From Agrobacterium rubi TR3 = NBRC 13261 (lineage in GTDB: Bacteria; Pseudomonadota; Alphaproteobacteria; Rhizobiales; Rhizobiaceae), in the NCBI RefSeq assembly GCF_000739935.1, contig NZ_BBJU01000003.1, forward strand, positions 248,001 through 312,000: DNA of 64,000 nt. Reading direction: 5' to 3'. The notes under the pieces were generated by a model. The model was not told the origin of the DNA, made no database searches, and was given only the letters and a program-made list of their open reading frames with translations. The stretch's first letter is position 1. Each line of letters begins with the position of its first letter. Of the stretch, positions 1 through 9,044 are shown one piece after another. Both the position numbers and the translations under genes were made by a program.

Positions 1-803
1 TTGCTGGTGGTGACTTCGCCCGGCAGTTCCGCCACGGAAAATTCCATGACGTTGTTACCGCCGCGCGGGACCTTAAAACTGAAGGGCAGGGGCTGGCCGG
101 GCGTCGCTTCCAGCGTGGCGATTTCCTCGCCATTCATCTTCACGGTCACTTCCGCCTGGCCGCCCTGTGCGCGACCGTCATCGAAGACTCGCAGCGTCAG
201 TTCCTGTTGCTCGTTGACGATACCGAAGCGCGGCGCGCGCACCACTTCGATGCGCCGGTCGAACTCATCTGCCCGTCCGGTGATCAGGCCGTGAATGGGC
301 GCTTTGAAGCCCAGCGTCTGATCGATATTGGGCGTGACGTTCGGAATGTCGTGGATCTGGCCATCGCTGAGGAGGATCGCGCCGCCGACGCGGGATGGCG
401 AAACGTCCGAGACCGCAGCGGCTAGCGCCGAGAACAGGTTGGTCGCCGGGGCATCGCTGTTGGGATCGTTCTTGACATCCACAAAGCGCGGTTCGATCCG
501 CGGGAAGCGAGCGAGACGTTCTTTTAGCGCGGCCAGCGCCTGCTCCGTTTGTTCAGGGCGTTGCTGTACGTCCTGGCTTTGGGAGCGGTCAACGATGACG
601 GGCACGATGGTCGAAAGCGGGTCTCGCTCCTCATTGGTCAGAAGCGGATTAGAAATCGCAAGCAACAGTGCGGCAAGCGCCAGCCCGCGCAGCCATGCGC
701 CGCGCACCCCGCGCCATAGGCCGATGATGGCCAGCACGAAGGCCGCGATTGCCATGATGGCGATGACGATCCATGGCAGGAACGGAGCGAAGGTGAGTGT
801 CAT
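1..803 (-). CDS. VWA-like membrane protein of the MoxR operon, C-terminus cut off by the window edge
   Basis: Reading leftward from an ATG at 803, 267 codons stay open to the window edge. The N-terminus has two hydrophobic segments (about residues 5-30 and 35-50). A von Willebrand A-like half follows: a DRSQS stretch resembling a MIDAS DxSxS motif near residue 70 and an AILLSDG strand near residue 145, then beta-rich sequence. The start is one base past the stop of the preceding DUF4159 gene, so it is almost certainly the fourth cistron of the moxR operon. Genes at this position in Rhizobiales are annotated only as uncharacterised membrane proteins. A role with MoxR in envelope-protein maturation is inference from context. 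Confidence 0.8.
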   Translation of the reverse strand, partial: MTLTFAPFLPWIVIAIMAIAAFVLAIIGLWRGVRGAWLRGLALAALLLAISNPLLTNEERDPLSTIVPVIVDRSQSQDVQQRPEQTEQALAALKERLARFPRIEPRFVDVKNDPNSDAPATNLFSALAAAVSDVSPSRVGGAILLSDGQIHDIPNVTPNIDQTLGFKAPIHGLITGRADEFDRRIEVVRAPRFGIVNEQQELTLRVFDDGRAQGGQAEVTVKMNGEEIATLEATPGQPLPFSFKVPRGGNNVMEFSVAELPGEVTTS

Positions 804-804
804 A

Positions 805-3618
805 TCATTGCCCCAACCGCTGGAGGATATCGGGCACATGCACCTGATCGGCCTTGTAGTTGCCGGTCAGCATATACATCATGATGTTGACGCCGGAGCG
901 GAACGCATGTTCGCGCTGCACCTCGTCCGGCGGTACGGTGGGCAGCACCGGCGCACCATTGGCATCGACGGCCCATGCACCGGCAAAATCATTGCTGGTG
1001 ATGATGATGGGCGACACGCCATCACCCGATGACGAGATGCCCGATGTGGTCTTTGCCGCATCCTGCCGCGATTCCACCCAGAGCGGACTGCCGGAGTAGC
1101 GACCGGGGAAATTGTTCAGCAGGTAGAAGGAGCGCGTCAGCACATGGTCTTTCGGCACGGGTTCCAGCGGCGGGATATCGACATTGGCGAGGATTTCCTG
1201 AAGGCGCTGGCCATTGGCGCTGGTGTTGCCGCCGCCATCGAGTGACGAAAACTGGTCGCGTGTGTCGAACAACACGGTGCCGCCCGCGCGCATATAGGCA
1301 TCGATCCGCGAGATCGCGGCGGTGGAAGGCATGGGCGCGGTGGCTGAAATCGGCCAATATATGATGGGGTAGAAGGACAGCTCGTCGCTGGAAATATCGA
1401 GCCCCACCGGTGCGCCCGGTTCCAGCGTCGTGCGCCATGTCATGAACTCGGTCAGTCCCTGCAAGCCCTGTTCGGAAATGCGGTCGACATCGTCTTCGCC
1501 GGTGCGGACATAGGCCAGATGCGTTGTGTCCAGCCGCTCGAAGATCGCCTCGTCACCGGGTTTCGGGTCGTCGGCGCGGGCCGTGTCAGGCGCAAAGATC
1601 GTCAGGCCAGCTGCAAATGTCAGCAGAATGGCCGCAGCCGACGAGCGGGCGCGGGGCAGGCGAGAAAAGACGCCGTTCATGAAGAGAACGATGAGGCTGT
1701 CGGCAAACAGCATCAGCAAGGCTGCGATGAACAGGGAGGGGCGCAACGATCTGGCGGCTTCGCCGACAAGGCCTTCCCGCGTGGTTGCGGTTTCAGTGAG
1801 TGCGGTGTCGATGGGACGCAGCGTTGCATTCGGCGGAAGCAGGTTGAGCGCGACGAAACCGGATTCCGTGCCATAGAGGCCGGGAGGGTTGTCGAAGCTG
1901 GCAGCGGGTGCCTGGCCGGGCTTTACGTCCAGCGGGCGGGCAGTGCCGATTTCAGGCGAGAGCGCGCCGGTTGCGGTCAGCAAACGATAGGGTGGCAGCG
2001 CCGCAGCAGGGGCATTGGCGGATGCCGAGGAGCCGCCGACCTGTGACAATTGAACGATACGGCGCAGCATTTCCACAAAATGGCCTGAGATTGGCAAGTC
2101 CGACCAACTGGCTTCGGCGCTGACATGGAACAGGACGATGCGGCCCGCATCGACATTGCGTGTGGTCACCAGCGGCGTGCCATCGGCAAGGCTTGCCCAT
2201 GTGCGTTCCGACAGATCGGGCGTCGGTTCGGCCAGAACCTGTCGGTTGATGTGAACACCGTCTGCGTTCGGCATGCCAGCAAAGGGGCCGAAATTCGGGA
2301 AATCGGCAAGCGGCTGCGGTTCTGCCCAGGACAGGGCGCCGCCGAGCGCGCGCTCACCCTGCCGTAATGTCACCGGCACCAGCGGATCGTCCGCCGGGGC
2401 TGCTGCAAGGCGTGGACCGGCAAAGCGGATCAGGGTGCCACCCCGCGACAGCCAGCGCTGGATGGGTGCATAGGTTTCCTGCGGCAGGCGACCGATGTCG
2501 GCCATGACGATGACGGATGGATTGGATTGCAGCAACTCTGGAATGGCGACGGCAAGGTCCGCCTGCCGCTGCGGCACCAGATCGACATAGGGCTGGAGCG
2601 CGCGGCTGATATAGAACAGCGGCTGAAGCAGAGGCTGGAAATCATTGCCGGTCTCACCAGCCAGAAGAGCGACGCGGCGACGGCGAAAACCATCATCCAG
2701 CAGATGCACCGAGCCCGCCGTTGATAGCCGGTCGATGGACAAGCGTGCGAAATCGTTGCGCAGTTCGAAGGGCGCGCTGAGAACGGCAGTGGTTTCGGCT
2801 GCACCGGGTGCGAAGGTGGCACTGTCGCTGGCGAGAACCCGGCCCTGACTATCCTGCGCGCTGACAGTGAGGGTCGATGGCCCGCTGGTTTCAAGGCGCG
2901 AAAGAGCAACTGTCATGGTTTCTGCACCGTTTTCCGCACCTGTTATCGCCGTGACAGCCTGTCCATCACCTTCGACGACACGGAATTCGGCTGCCTGCAT
3001 GGTGGCAAGGCTGCTGAGTGCGGCGCGGTCTTCAGGCGTGGCGACGCCATCCGTGACATAAGCTAGGGTGCCGGGATTGGTGCCGTTCATGGCCTCGATA
3101 ACGGCTTCTGCGGCGCGCACGCGGTTGGGCACCAGTGGCTGTGGCTTGGCGGCAGCGAGCTTTTCTAGTGCTGCGGCCGTCGTGCCCGGTTCGGCGTCGT
3201 GGTCACGGTCTGCGGTGAAAGCAATCGATACTGGGCGTTCAGCCCGTTCGGCATCGCCGATCAGAGCCTCTGCCGTGCGCACGCGGCGCTCCCAGTCTGG
3301 GGCGGAGGCCCAGCCATTGTCGATGATGAGCACAAGCGGTCCATCGCCCGCCAGCGTGTTGTTGCGCGGGTTGATGACCGGATCGGCCAACGCGAGAATG
3401 ACCGCCGCGGCCAGCAACATGCGCAGCAAGGTCAGCCACCACGGGCTTTTCGAGGGTGTTTCCTCGCGTTTCAGCACCGTTGCCAGAATCCGCAGCGGCG
3501 GGAAGATTTCCGCCTTCGGACGCGGTGGCGTCAGCCGCAACAGCCACCAGATGGCGGGCAGGGCGAGAAGACCGAGCAGGATGTAGGGACTGGTGAAAAC
3601 GAAGGGCAGGGCGCTCAT
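805..3618 (-). CDS. BatA N-terminal / DUF4159 large membrane protein
   Basis: 937 residues. The N-terminus resembles the BatA 'aerotolerance' membrane region: a hydrophobic segment at about 10-28 with an LLRLTPP motif after it, and a second one near 65-80. A long periplasm-like middle contains a VWA-like part (IIDNGW near residue 100). Another membrane segment lies near 620-650, with a further hydrophobic stretch near 660-680. The last 240 residues match the DUF4159 pattern, including a YWPIS strand and the LFDTRD motif. The ATG overlaps the stop of the DUF58 gene by 4 bases, so translation is coupled. In known MoxR systems such proteins act with MoxR and a DUF58 protein on envelope proteins; the substrate here is unknown. 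Confidence 0.85.
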   Translation of the reverse strand: MSALPFVFTSPYILLGLLALPAIWWLLRLTPPRPKAEIFPPLRILATVLKREETPSKSPWWLTLLRMLLAAAVILALADPVINPRNNTLAGDGPLVLIIDNGWASAPDWERRVRTAEALIGDAERAERPVSIAFTADRDHDAEPGTTAAALEKLAAAKPQPLVPNRVRAAEAVIEAMNGTNPGTLAYVTDGVATPEDRAALSSLATMQAAEFRVVEGDGQAVTAITGAENGAETMTVALSRLETSGPSTLTVSAQDSQGRVLASDSATFAPGAAETTAVLSAPFELRNDFARLSIDRLSTAGSVHLLDDGFRRRRVALLAGETGNDFQPLLQPLFYISRALQPYVDLVPQRQADLAVAIPELLQSNPSVIVMADIGRLPQETYAPIQRWLSRGGTLIRFAGPRLAAAPADDPLVPVTLRQGERALGGALSWAEPQPLADFPNFGPFAGMPNADGVHINRQVLAEPTPDLSERTWASLADGTPLVTTRNVDAGRIVLFHVSAEASWSDLPISGHFVEMLRRIVQLSQVGGSSASANAPAAALPPYRLLTATGALSPEIGTARPLDVKPGQAPAASFDNPPGLYGTESGFVALNLLPPNATLRPIDTALTETATTREGLVGEAARSLRPSLFIAALLMLFADSLIVLFMNGVFSRLPRARSSAAAILLTFAAGLTIFAPDTARADDPKPGDEAIFERLDTTHLAYVRTGEDDVDRISEQGLQGLTEFMTWRTTLEPGAPVGLDISSDELSFYPIIYWPISATAPMPSTAAISRIDAYMRAGGTVLFDTRDQFSSLDGGGNTSANGQRLQEILANVDIPPLEPVPKDHVLTRSFYLLNNFPGRYSGSPLWVESRQDAAKTTSGISSSGDGVSPIIITSNDFAGAWAVDANGAPVLPTVPPDEVQREHAFRSGVNIMMYMLTGNYKADQVHVPDILQRLGQ

Positions 3619-4535
3619 GTGCGGCCTCCGTTCGCACCGCCAGCCGGGGTGCCGGAGAGATACATATGCATGGCGACCAGCGCTTCGGATGCCAGATGAT
3701 CCGTGCGGTGAAAGACGAAATTCCAGCCGAGGCGACGAAGCGACGAGGACATTGCCTCACGCCGTGCTAAATAGGCACGGGTATAATCGTCACGAATGGT
3801 TTCTGCCCGACCGGCGGTCAGTTTTTCGCCGGTCTCGGGGTCAGAGAACTCGGTGCGACCGCTATAGGGAAACACTTCTTCGGCAGGGTCGGCGATCTCA
3901 ACCACGTGGCCGCGCAGGCCACGGCGGGCAAGCGGCGATAGGCGCTCCATCACGGTCGTAGCATCGTCCAGAAAATCACCGATCAGCACCAGATCGCTGG
4001 AACCACGAATCATTGCCGTATCCGGCAGGCCGGTGGTTGCGGGCGCATGCATGATGGCCGTTGCCAGCCTTTCCGCCGAGTTGCGCGCAGAAATCGGCTC
4101 CATGATGCCGGGGCAGCCGATGCGCTCGCCGGAGCGGGCCAGGATTTCAGCGAGTGCGAGCATCAGCACCAAGGCGCGGCTCTCCTTGGAGACAGAGCCC
4201 AAGGTGGACTTGAACATCATGGAAGGCGACAGATCGGCCCAGAGCCAGATCGTGTGGGCGGCTTCCCATTCCTGATCTCGGATATAGGTATGATCGTCGC
4301 GCGCGGACCGGCGCCAATCGATGCGCGACAGGCTTTCGCCATCGGCATAGGGCCTGAACTGCCAGAAGTTTTCGCCGATGCCCCGCTTGCGGCGACCATG
4401 CCAGCCTGCCGTCACGGTGTTGGCAATGCGCTTTGCCTCGACCATGCAATCGGGCACCAGAGCGGCGCGCTGGCGCGCACGGGCCAGCACGTCACTGCCG
4501 GGCGTCTGCTCTACGATCTGGCCGATGGATGCCAC
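3615..4535 (-). CDS. DUF58 domain protein
   Basis: 306 residues from a GTG at 4535, chosen because AAGGAG lies 5 bases upstream; an in-frame GTG at 4541 overlaps that ribosome binding site. The DUF58 signature is clear: a KRGIGENF stretch, FRPYADGE, then IDWRRSAR. A VWA-like DLSPSM motif (MIDAS type) follows about 30 residues later. No membrane segment is obvious. It sits 32 bases after moxR and overlaps the DUF4159 gene by 4 bases. DUF58 proteins are the usual partners of MoxR AAA+ ATPases. The biochemical role is not established for this family. Confidence 0.88.
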   Translation of the reverse strand: MASIGQIVEQTPGSDVLARARQRAALVPDCMVEAKRIANTVTAGWHGRRKRGIGENFWQFRPYADGESLSRIDWRRSARDDHTYIRDQEWEAAHTIWLWADLSPSMMFKSTLGSVSKESRALVLMLALAEILARSGERIGCPGIMEPISARNSAERLATAIMHAPATTGLPDTAMIRGSSDLVLIGDFLDDATTVMERLSPLARRGLRGHVVEIADPAEEVFPYSGRTEFSDPETGEKLTAGRAETIRDDYTRAYLARREAMSSSLRRLGWNFVFHRTDHLASEALVAMHMYLSGTPAGGANGGRT

Positions 4536-4567
4536 ATGCACTCCTTAACGTATTGGACGGCGGACGG

Positions 4568-5578
4568 TCAGTTCTTGGCCTGTTCCACAAGGGCGGCGAT
4601 GACATCGCGAACGGACATGCCTTCCGCACGGGCCGCAAATGTCAGCGCCATGCGGTGTTCGAGAACCGGTTCGGCAAGCGCGAAGATATCGTCCAGCGAT
4701 GGCGCGAGACGGCCTTCGTAAAGCGCGCGGGCACGGGCCGTCAGCATCAGCGATTGACCGGCACGCGGGCCAGGTCCCCAGGCGACGTTCTTGTCCGTCA
4801 AGGCATTGCCATGGCCGGGGCGCGCGGAGCGCACAAGCGCCAGAATGGCATCCACTACCTTATCGCTGACAGGCATCTGGCGGATGAGCGTCTGGATTTC
4901 GATGAGACGATCGCCCTCGATCATGCGGCGGGCCTCAACGGAGGCTGTTCCGGTGGTGTCGAGCAGGATCTGGCGTTCGGCGGCAAGATCGGGATAGCCA
5001 ACATCGACCTGCAGCAAAAAGCGGTCGAGCTGTGCTTCCGGTAGCGGATAGGTGCCTTCCTGCTCCAGCGGGTTCTGGGTGGCCAGAACGTGGAACGGTT
5101 TTGGCAGATCGAAGCGCTGACCAGCGACGGTGATGTGATATTCCTGCATGGCCTGCAACAGGGCCGACTGCGTGCGCGGGCTGGCGCGGTTGATTTCGTC
5201 GGCCATCAGCAACTGACCGAAGATCGGGCCCTTGATGAAGCGGAAGGAGCGGCGACCGCTTTCGTCCTGATCCATGACTTCGGAACCGAGAATGTCTGAC
5301 GGCATAAGGTCCGGCGTGAACTGGATGCGGTTTGCGTCGAGCCCCAGAACCGTGCCGAGCGTGGTTACCAGCTTGGTCTTGGCAAGACCGGGAACGCCGA
5401 CCAGCAGTGCATGGCCGCCGGAAAGGATAGCGAGAAGTGTATTCTCAACCACGGTCTCCTGCCCGAAAATGACCTTGGAGACTTCGCTCCTGATGGCCGC
5501 AATATCGGACAGCGCTTTTTCGGCAGCAGCGATGATCGCTTTTTCGTCGAGGGTTTCGCTGGTGTTCATCATGCCCAT
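4568..5578 (-). CDS. MoxR family AAA+ ATPase
   Basis: 336 residues from the ATG at 5578, which has AGGAG 6 bases upstream; a longer reading frame to 5620 lacks such a site. AAA+ features are in order: a Walker A region GVPGLAKT (the P-loop variant typical of MoxR), a Walker B region LMADEINR, sensor 1 ATQNP, and the EGTYPLPEAQLDRF block characteristic of MoxR. The C-terminal lid follows. It is first in the operon with the DUF58, BatA/DUF4159 and VWA-like genes. MoxR ATPases are thought to act as chaperones for VWA-type or metal-loaded proteins; the client here is not identifiable. Confidence 0.93.
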   Translation of the reverse strand: MGMMNTSETLDEKAIIAAAEKALSDIAAIRSEVSKVIFGQETVVENTLLAILSGGHALLVGVPGLAKTKLVTTLGTVLGLDANRIQFTPDLMPSDILGSEVMDQDESGRRSFRFIKGPIFGQLLMADEINRASPRTQSALLQAMQEYHITVAGQRFDLPKPFHVLATQNPLEQEGTYPLPEAQLDRFLLQVDVGYPDLAAERQILLDTTGTASVEARRMIEGDRLIEIQTLIRQMPVSDKVVDAILALVRSARPGHGNALTDKNVAWGPGPRAGQSLMLTARARALYEGRLAPSLDDIFALAEPVLEHRMALTFAARAEGMSVRDVIAALVEQAKN

Positions 5579-5756
5579 ATCGCTCTCCTCAAAACCAAAG
5601 CCGCTGTCACGTCTTAACAAACCTACTACCGCTTACAGGACGGATTTCGTGCTGCCTATAGCTTATTGTCATCCTGCCCGCTGACAAGCAGCCTTGGAAT
5701 GACTATCTCGTTACTCATGCCGATACTCTCAATAATGGACAAAGCAGGGCTCGAAT

Positions 5757-6380
5757 ATGGCGGTTGAGACGATAAATTCCGCACCGGATGCCGCAGGGCT
5801 TGCAGCCCTGATTTCGCGCGCTGCCGACCAGACGGGCGAAAAGGTGCGCGGTCCTGCACCCGTCGAACGCTGGAACCCTGAGTTCTGTGGCGATCTGGAT
5901 ATGGAAATCCGCGCCGATGGCACATGGTTCTACATGGGAACGCCGATTGGCCGCGCGCCGCTGGTGCGGCTGTTTTCCACTGTTTTGCGCAAGGATGAAG
6001 ACGGCAGGACCTATCTCGTAACACCTGTGGAAAAGGTCGGCATCCGCGTGGTCGATGCGCCGTTTATCGCGGTGGAGATGAATGTGGGCGAAAAAGATGG
6101 TGCGCCGCTGCTCACCTTCCGTACCAATGTGGGCGATGTGGTGGAAGTGGGGCCTGAGCATTCACTACGCTTCGAAATCAGTGGTGAAAACAGCGAGTTG
6201 AAGCCCTACCTTCTCGTGCGCGGTCGGCTGGAGGCTCTGGTGTCGCGCGCCGTCATGTATGATCTGGTAGAACTGGGCGAAGTGGTTGAAATCGAAGGCA
6301 AAGAGATGTTTGCCGTGCGATCTGGCGGGCAGGTGTTTGCCATCATGCCAGCAGCTGAATTAAGTGAATTGTCGAAATGA
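5757..6380 (+). CDS. DUF1285 domain protein
   Basis: 207 residues beginning MAVETINS. The DUF1285 core is recognisable: a GDLDMEI strand, WFYMGTPI, then RLFSTVL, YLVTPVEK and a DAPFIAVEM strand, all in the expected order for this family of about 170-200 residues. It is soluble with no signal peptide. It diverges from moxR across 178 bases. Downstream, a palindromic repeat separates it from the NUDIX and cca genes that it often accompanies in alphaproteobacteria. The family fold is known but the function is not, so none is assigned. Confidence 0.85.
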   Translation: MAVETINSAPDAAGLAALISRAADQTGEKVRGPAPVERWNPEFCGDLDMEIRADGTWFYMGTPIGRAPLVRLFSTVLRKDEDGRTYLVTPVEKVGIRVVDAPFIAVEMNVGEKDGAPLLTFRTNVGDVVEVGPEHSLRFEISGENSELKPYLLVRGRLEALVSRAVMYDLVELGEVVEIEGKEMFAVRSGGQVFAIMPAAELSELSK

Positions 6381-6410
6381 TATTATCCGCCTGGCAGACC
6401 TTTCAATGTT

Positions 6411-6524
6411 CCTCATTCCTGTGCTTATCACAGGAATCCAGTTGCTGCGCGTCTGCGCAGCGTGGAGAGGCTTTCAGCCCAGGACTGGGCTGGCTAGATT
6501 CCTGTGACGAGCACAGGAATGAGG
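6411..6524. repeat. Palindromic intergenic repeat with several hairpins
   Basis: Arms at 6411-6441 and 6494-6524 are inverted copies matching at 28 of 31 positions. Each arm is itself a hairpin (ATTCCTGTG ... CACAGGAAT). Two more perfect hairpins lie between them: GCTGCGC/GCGCAGC and CAGCCCAG/CTGGGCTG. This resembles the RIME/REP-type intergenic elements of rhizobia. The right arm ends 24 bases before the preferred NUDIX start. Confidence 0.8.
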
Positions 6525-6548
6525 ACCATTCCGGTGGTTTTGCCTACC

Positions 6549-7184
6549 ATGGATGATCTCTCATTTTTCTCAGCCGCCAATTTCCGGCATCGTGTTCTTT
6601 CGGAAGGTGAGGGCGTGGCCGAGCGGGAGGACGGTGACAATGGCGATCATGTTCTCAACCCGGGTATACGATTAGCGGGTGAGGGTATTCGACTGAAGGA
6701 TGCCGCGGTGCTGGTGCCGGTGGTGGATTATGGCGATGAAGCACGGGTCATTTTCACCCAGCGCACGGCGACACTTCGCAAGCATTCCGGCCAGATTTCC
6801 TTTCCCGGTGGCGGCATAGACAAGGAAGATCGCTCACCGGAAGATGCTGCTCTTCGCGAAACGGAAGAGGAAATCGGCGTGTCGCGCTCCTTTGTCGAGA
6901 CCGTCGGGCGGTTGCCGGATTATATTTCCGGCACGGGTTTTCGCATCAAGCCGGTGCTGTCAGTGGTCAAGCCGGGCTTTGATCTGACCCTCAACCCGAC
7001 AGAAGTGGACGAGGTTTTCGAGGTGCCGCTTTCGTTTCTGATGAACCCTGACAATCACAAGCGCGGCAGCCGCATCTTTCAGGGGAGGGAGCGGTTTTTC
7101 TACGAAATGCCCTATGGCGAACGCTATATCTGGGGCATTACGGCGGGCATCGTGCGCAGCATCTACGAAAGGTTTTATTCATGA
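6549..7184 (+). CDS. NUDIX hydrolase, CoA-diphosphatase type
   Basis: 211 residues from the ATG at 6549. Earlier in-frame starts (GTG 6504, ATG 6519) fall inside or at the end of the palindromic repeat and are less likely. The NUDIX box is intact: GGGIDKED, then REteEEIG. It is preceded by TLRKHSGQISFPGG, the signature of CoA-pyrophosphatases (NudL/UPF0035 group), which hydrolyse CoA to phosphopantetheine and 3',5'-ADP. The stop overlaps the start of cca by 4 bases (ATGA), so the two are co-translated. The substrate assignment is from family motifs only. Confidence 0.88.
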   Translation: MDDLSFFSAANFRHRVLSEGEGVAEREDGDNGDHVLNPGIRLAGEGIRLKDAAVLVPVVDYGDEARVIFTQRTATLRKHSGQISFPGGGIDKEDRSPEDAALRETEEEIGVSRSFVETVGRLPDYISGTGFRIKPVLSVVKPGFDLTLNPTEVDEVFEVPLSFLMNPDNHKRGSRIFQGRERFFYEMPYGERYIWGITAGIVRSIYERFYS

Positions 7185-8443
7185 GCAACATTGCCGGGCA
7201 GGACTGGTTTTCCAAACCGTCGCTACAGCGGATACTGGCGCTTTTGAATGCCGATGGTGGCGAAGCGCGGATCGTGGGTGGAGCCGTGCGCAATGCTTTA
7301 ATGGGCATGCCTGTGGGCGACATCGACATCGCCACGACGTTGCCGCCACAGGACGTGGTCGAGCGCGCCAAACAAGCTGGAATCAAGGCCGTCCCGACCG
7401 GTTTCGAGCACGGCACCGTAACGCTGGTGCTGGATGGTGAAGGCTTCGAAGTCACCACCTTGCGCCAAGACGTGGAGACGAATGGTCGCCACGCGCAGGT
7501 GGTTTTCGGCACGGACTGGCAGGAAGATGCGGAGCGCCGTGACCTGACGATCAATGCGCTTTACGCGGATGCCTCGGGTGAGGTGATCGACCTCATTGGC
7601 GGTTTGCCTGATATCGAAAAGCGCAACGTCCGCTTCATTGGCGATGCCGATACCCGCATCGCCGAGGATTATCTGCGCGTTCTGCGCTTCTTCCGCTTTT
7701 TTGCCCATTACGGGTTTGGTCGCCCGGATGCCGATGGTCTGCGGGCCAGCGCGCGCGCCAAGGACAAGCTCTCCACGCTGTCGGCTGAGCGCGTCTGGAG
7801 CGAAATGAAAAAGCTGCTGTCTGCAACAGACCCTTCACGGGCGCTGTTGTGGATGCGGCAATCCGGCGTACTGGCGCAGGTGCTGCCGGAGACCGAGAAG
7901 TGGGGCATCGATGCCATCCACGGTCTCGTGGCAGCCGAACAGGCCCTTGGATGGGAGCCGGACGCGTTGATGCGTCTTGCCTCGATTGTGCCGCCTGACG
8001 AAGAGCGCGTTGCTGCAATGACGGCACGGCTTCGTATGTCGAATGCAGAAGCCAAATGTCTTAAGCAATGGGCTTCTGCGCCCGTGATTGATCCTGCTAT
8101 AACCGACGCAGCCTTTGACCGACTGCTTTACCGGCAGGGCGTCGAAGGCGTGATTTTGCGTCTGAAGCTATCGTTGGCGGCTGCGCGAGCGGATGTCTCT
8201 GCCGGTGAAGTGGCTATGCAGAAGATCGCGAGATTTTCGACGCTCTTAGACCGCGCGCAGAAATTTGAGCGTCCGAGTTTCCCTTTGACAGGCGCGGACG
8301 TTTTGGCAGCTGGTGTTTCGCCTGGGCCGAAAGTGGGAGAGATTTTGAGCGAGCTTGAAGAAAAGTGGATCGAATTCAACTTCTCACTCGACCGGGCAGC
8401 ACTTACCGCCCGGCTTGAAACCGTCATTAGCAATCACGCCTGA
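7181..8443 (+). CDS. cca: CCA tRNA nucleotidyltransferase / poly(A) polymerase family protein
   Basis: 420 residues. The class II nucleotidyltransferase head is clear: IVGGAVRNALMG, then the catalytic VGDIDIATT (DxD), followed by RRDLTINAL and the RIAEDYLRVLRFFRF motif. An alpha-helical C-terminal body completes it. The protein adds or repairs the 3' CCA end of tRNA. The ATG overlaps the NUDIX stop. The protein is the usual size for the alphaproteobacterial enzyme, and no HD domain is apparent. A poly(A) polymerase role cannot be excluded from sequence alone, but the short length favours CCA addition. Confidence 0.92.
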   Translation: MSNIAGQDWFSKPSLQRILALLNADGGEARIVGGAVRNALMGMPVGDIDIATTLPPQDVVERAKQAGIKAVPTGFEHGTVTLVLDGEGFEVTTLRQDVETNGRHAQVVFGTDWQEDAERRDLTINALYADASGEVIDLIGGLPDIEKRNVRFIGDADTRIAEDYLRVLRFFRFFAHYGFGRPDADGLRASARAKDKLSTLSAERVWSEMKKLLSATDPSRALLWMRQSGVLAQVLPETEKWGIDAIHGLVAAEQALGWEPDALMRLASIVPPDEERVAAMTARLRMSNAEAKCLKQWASAPVIDPAITDAAFDRLLYRQGVEGVILRLKLSLAAARADVSAGEVAMQKIARFSTLLDRAQKFERPSFPLTGADVLAAGVSPGPKVGEILSELEEKWIEFNFSLDRAALTARLETVISNHA

Positions 8444-8655
8444 TAAGCCTTCTCATCCGGAATGCGGATATTGATGTTTTCGTAAATGACCGTTTTGCAA
8501 TGTGATCTGCGCGCGCGGGGCATTCACAACAGGGCATCAGCGTTTTCACAGTCAAGCAGTTTGATGATATGCTTCCCTATATGAAGGGTTGAGCCGAACC
8601 TCTCGATTGAAAGGTTCTGCCCTTCTCCTCAACAATGGATGCGGGAGATGTTTCG

Positions 8656-8922
8656 TCAGACTGTCTCTGGCAGCGCCCAGCAGTGGAACACGGATGATGT
8701 CGCGGCGGCCGGTGTTCGGGTCAGTTTGACCCTGTCGTCATTGGCGGCGGCCTCATTGGCAAGCTTGCGCTTGACCTGTTCGGCATAAAAGGAAAGTGGA
8801 AGTTCCCTGTCGCCGACGGCCCGCATTTCGGATGCCAGGCGGTTGATCAGTTCGGGGGTGGGCAAGGCCTGAGATTGGTTTCTGCCGAGGTCAGAAATGG
8901 GCATGCTGTTCGAAGTAATCAT
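8656..8922 (-). CDS. Small hypothetical protein
   Basis: 88 residues, no signal peptide or membrane segment. The ATG at 8922 is preceded by a strong GGAGGAG site, which argues for real translation. The middle (ELINRLASEMRAVGDRELPLSF) looks helical, and the tail is rich in Ala and Thr. I recognise no domain. It stands alone between cca and hemF, convergent with cca across 212 bases in which I see nothing else. It may be restricted to the Agrobacterium group. Confidence 0.6.
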   Translation of the reverse strand: MITSNSMPISDLGRNQSQALPTPELINRLASEMRAVGDRELPLSFYAEQVKRKLANEAAANDDRVKLTRTPAAATSSVFHCWALPETV

Positions 8923-9044
8923 GATGATATCTCCTCCAGTCCATCTACAACTTGGAGGCTATCACCGTGTCTGTGTTTTCATAAGAGCTAATTTTCTAAA
9001 TCCGGCCCGAAACCGTTAACAAATGTGAAATTTTTCGTGATCTC

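Noticed and set aside
6504-6548. Upstream starts (GTG 6504, ATG 6519) of the NUDIX gene
   Set aside because: They lie in the palindromic repeat; the ATG at 6549 begins family-like sequence.
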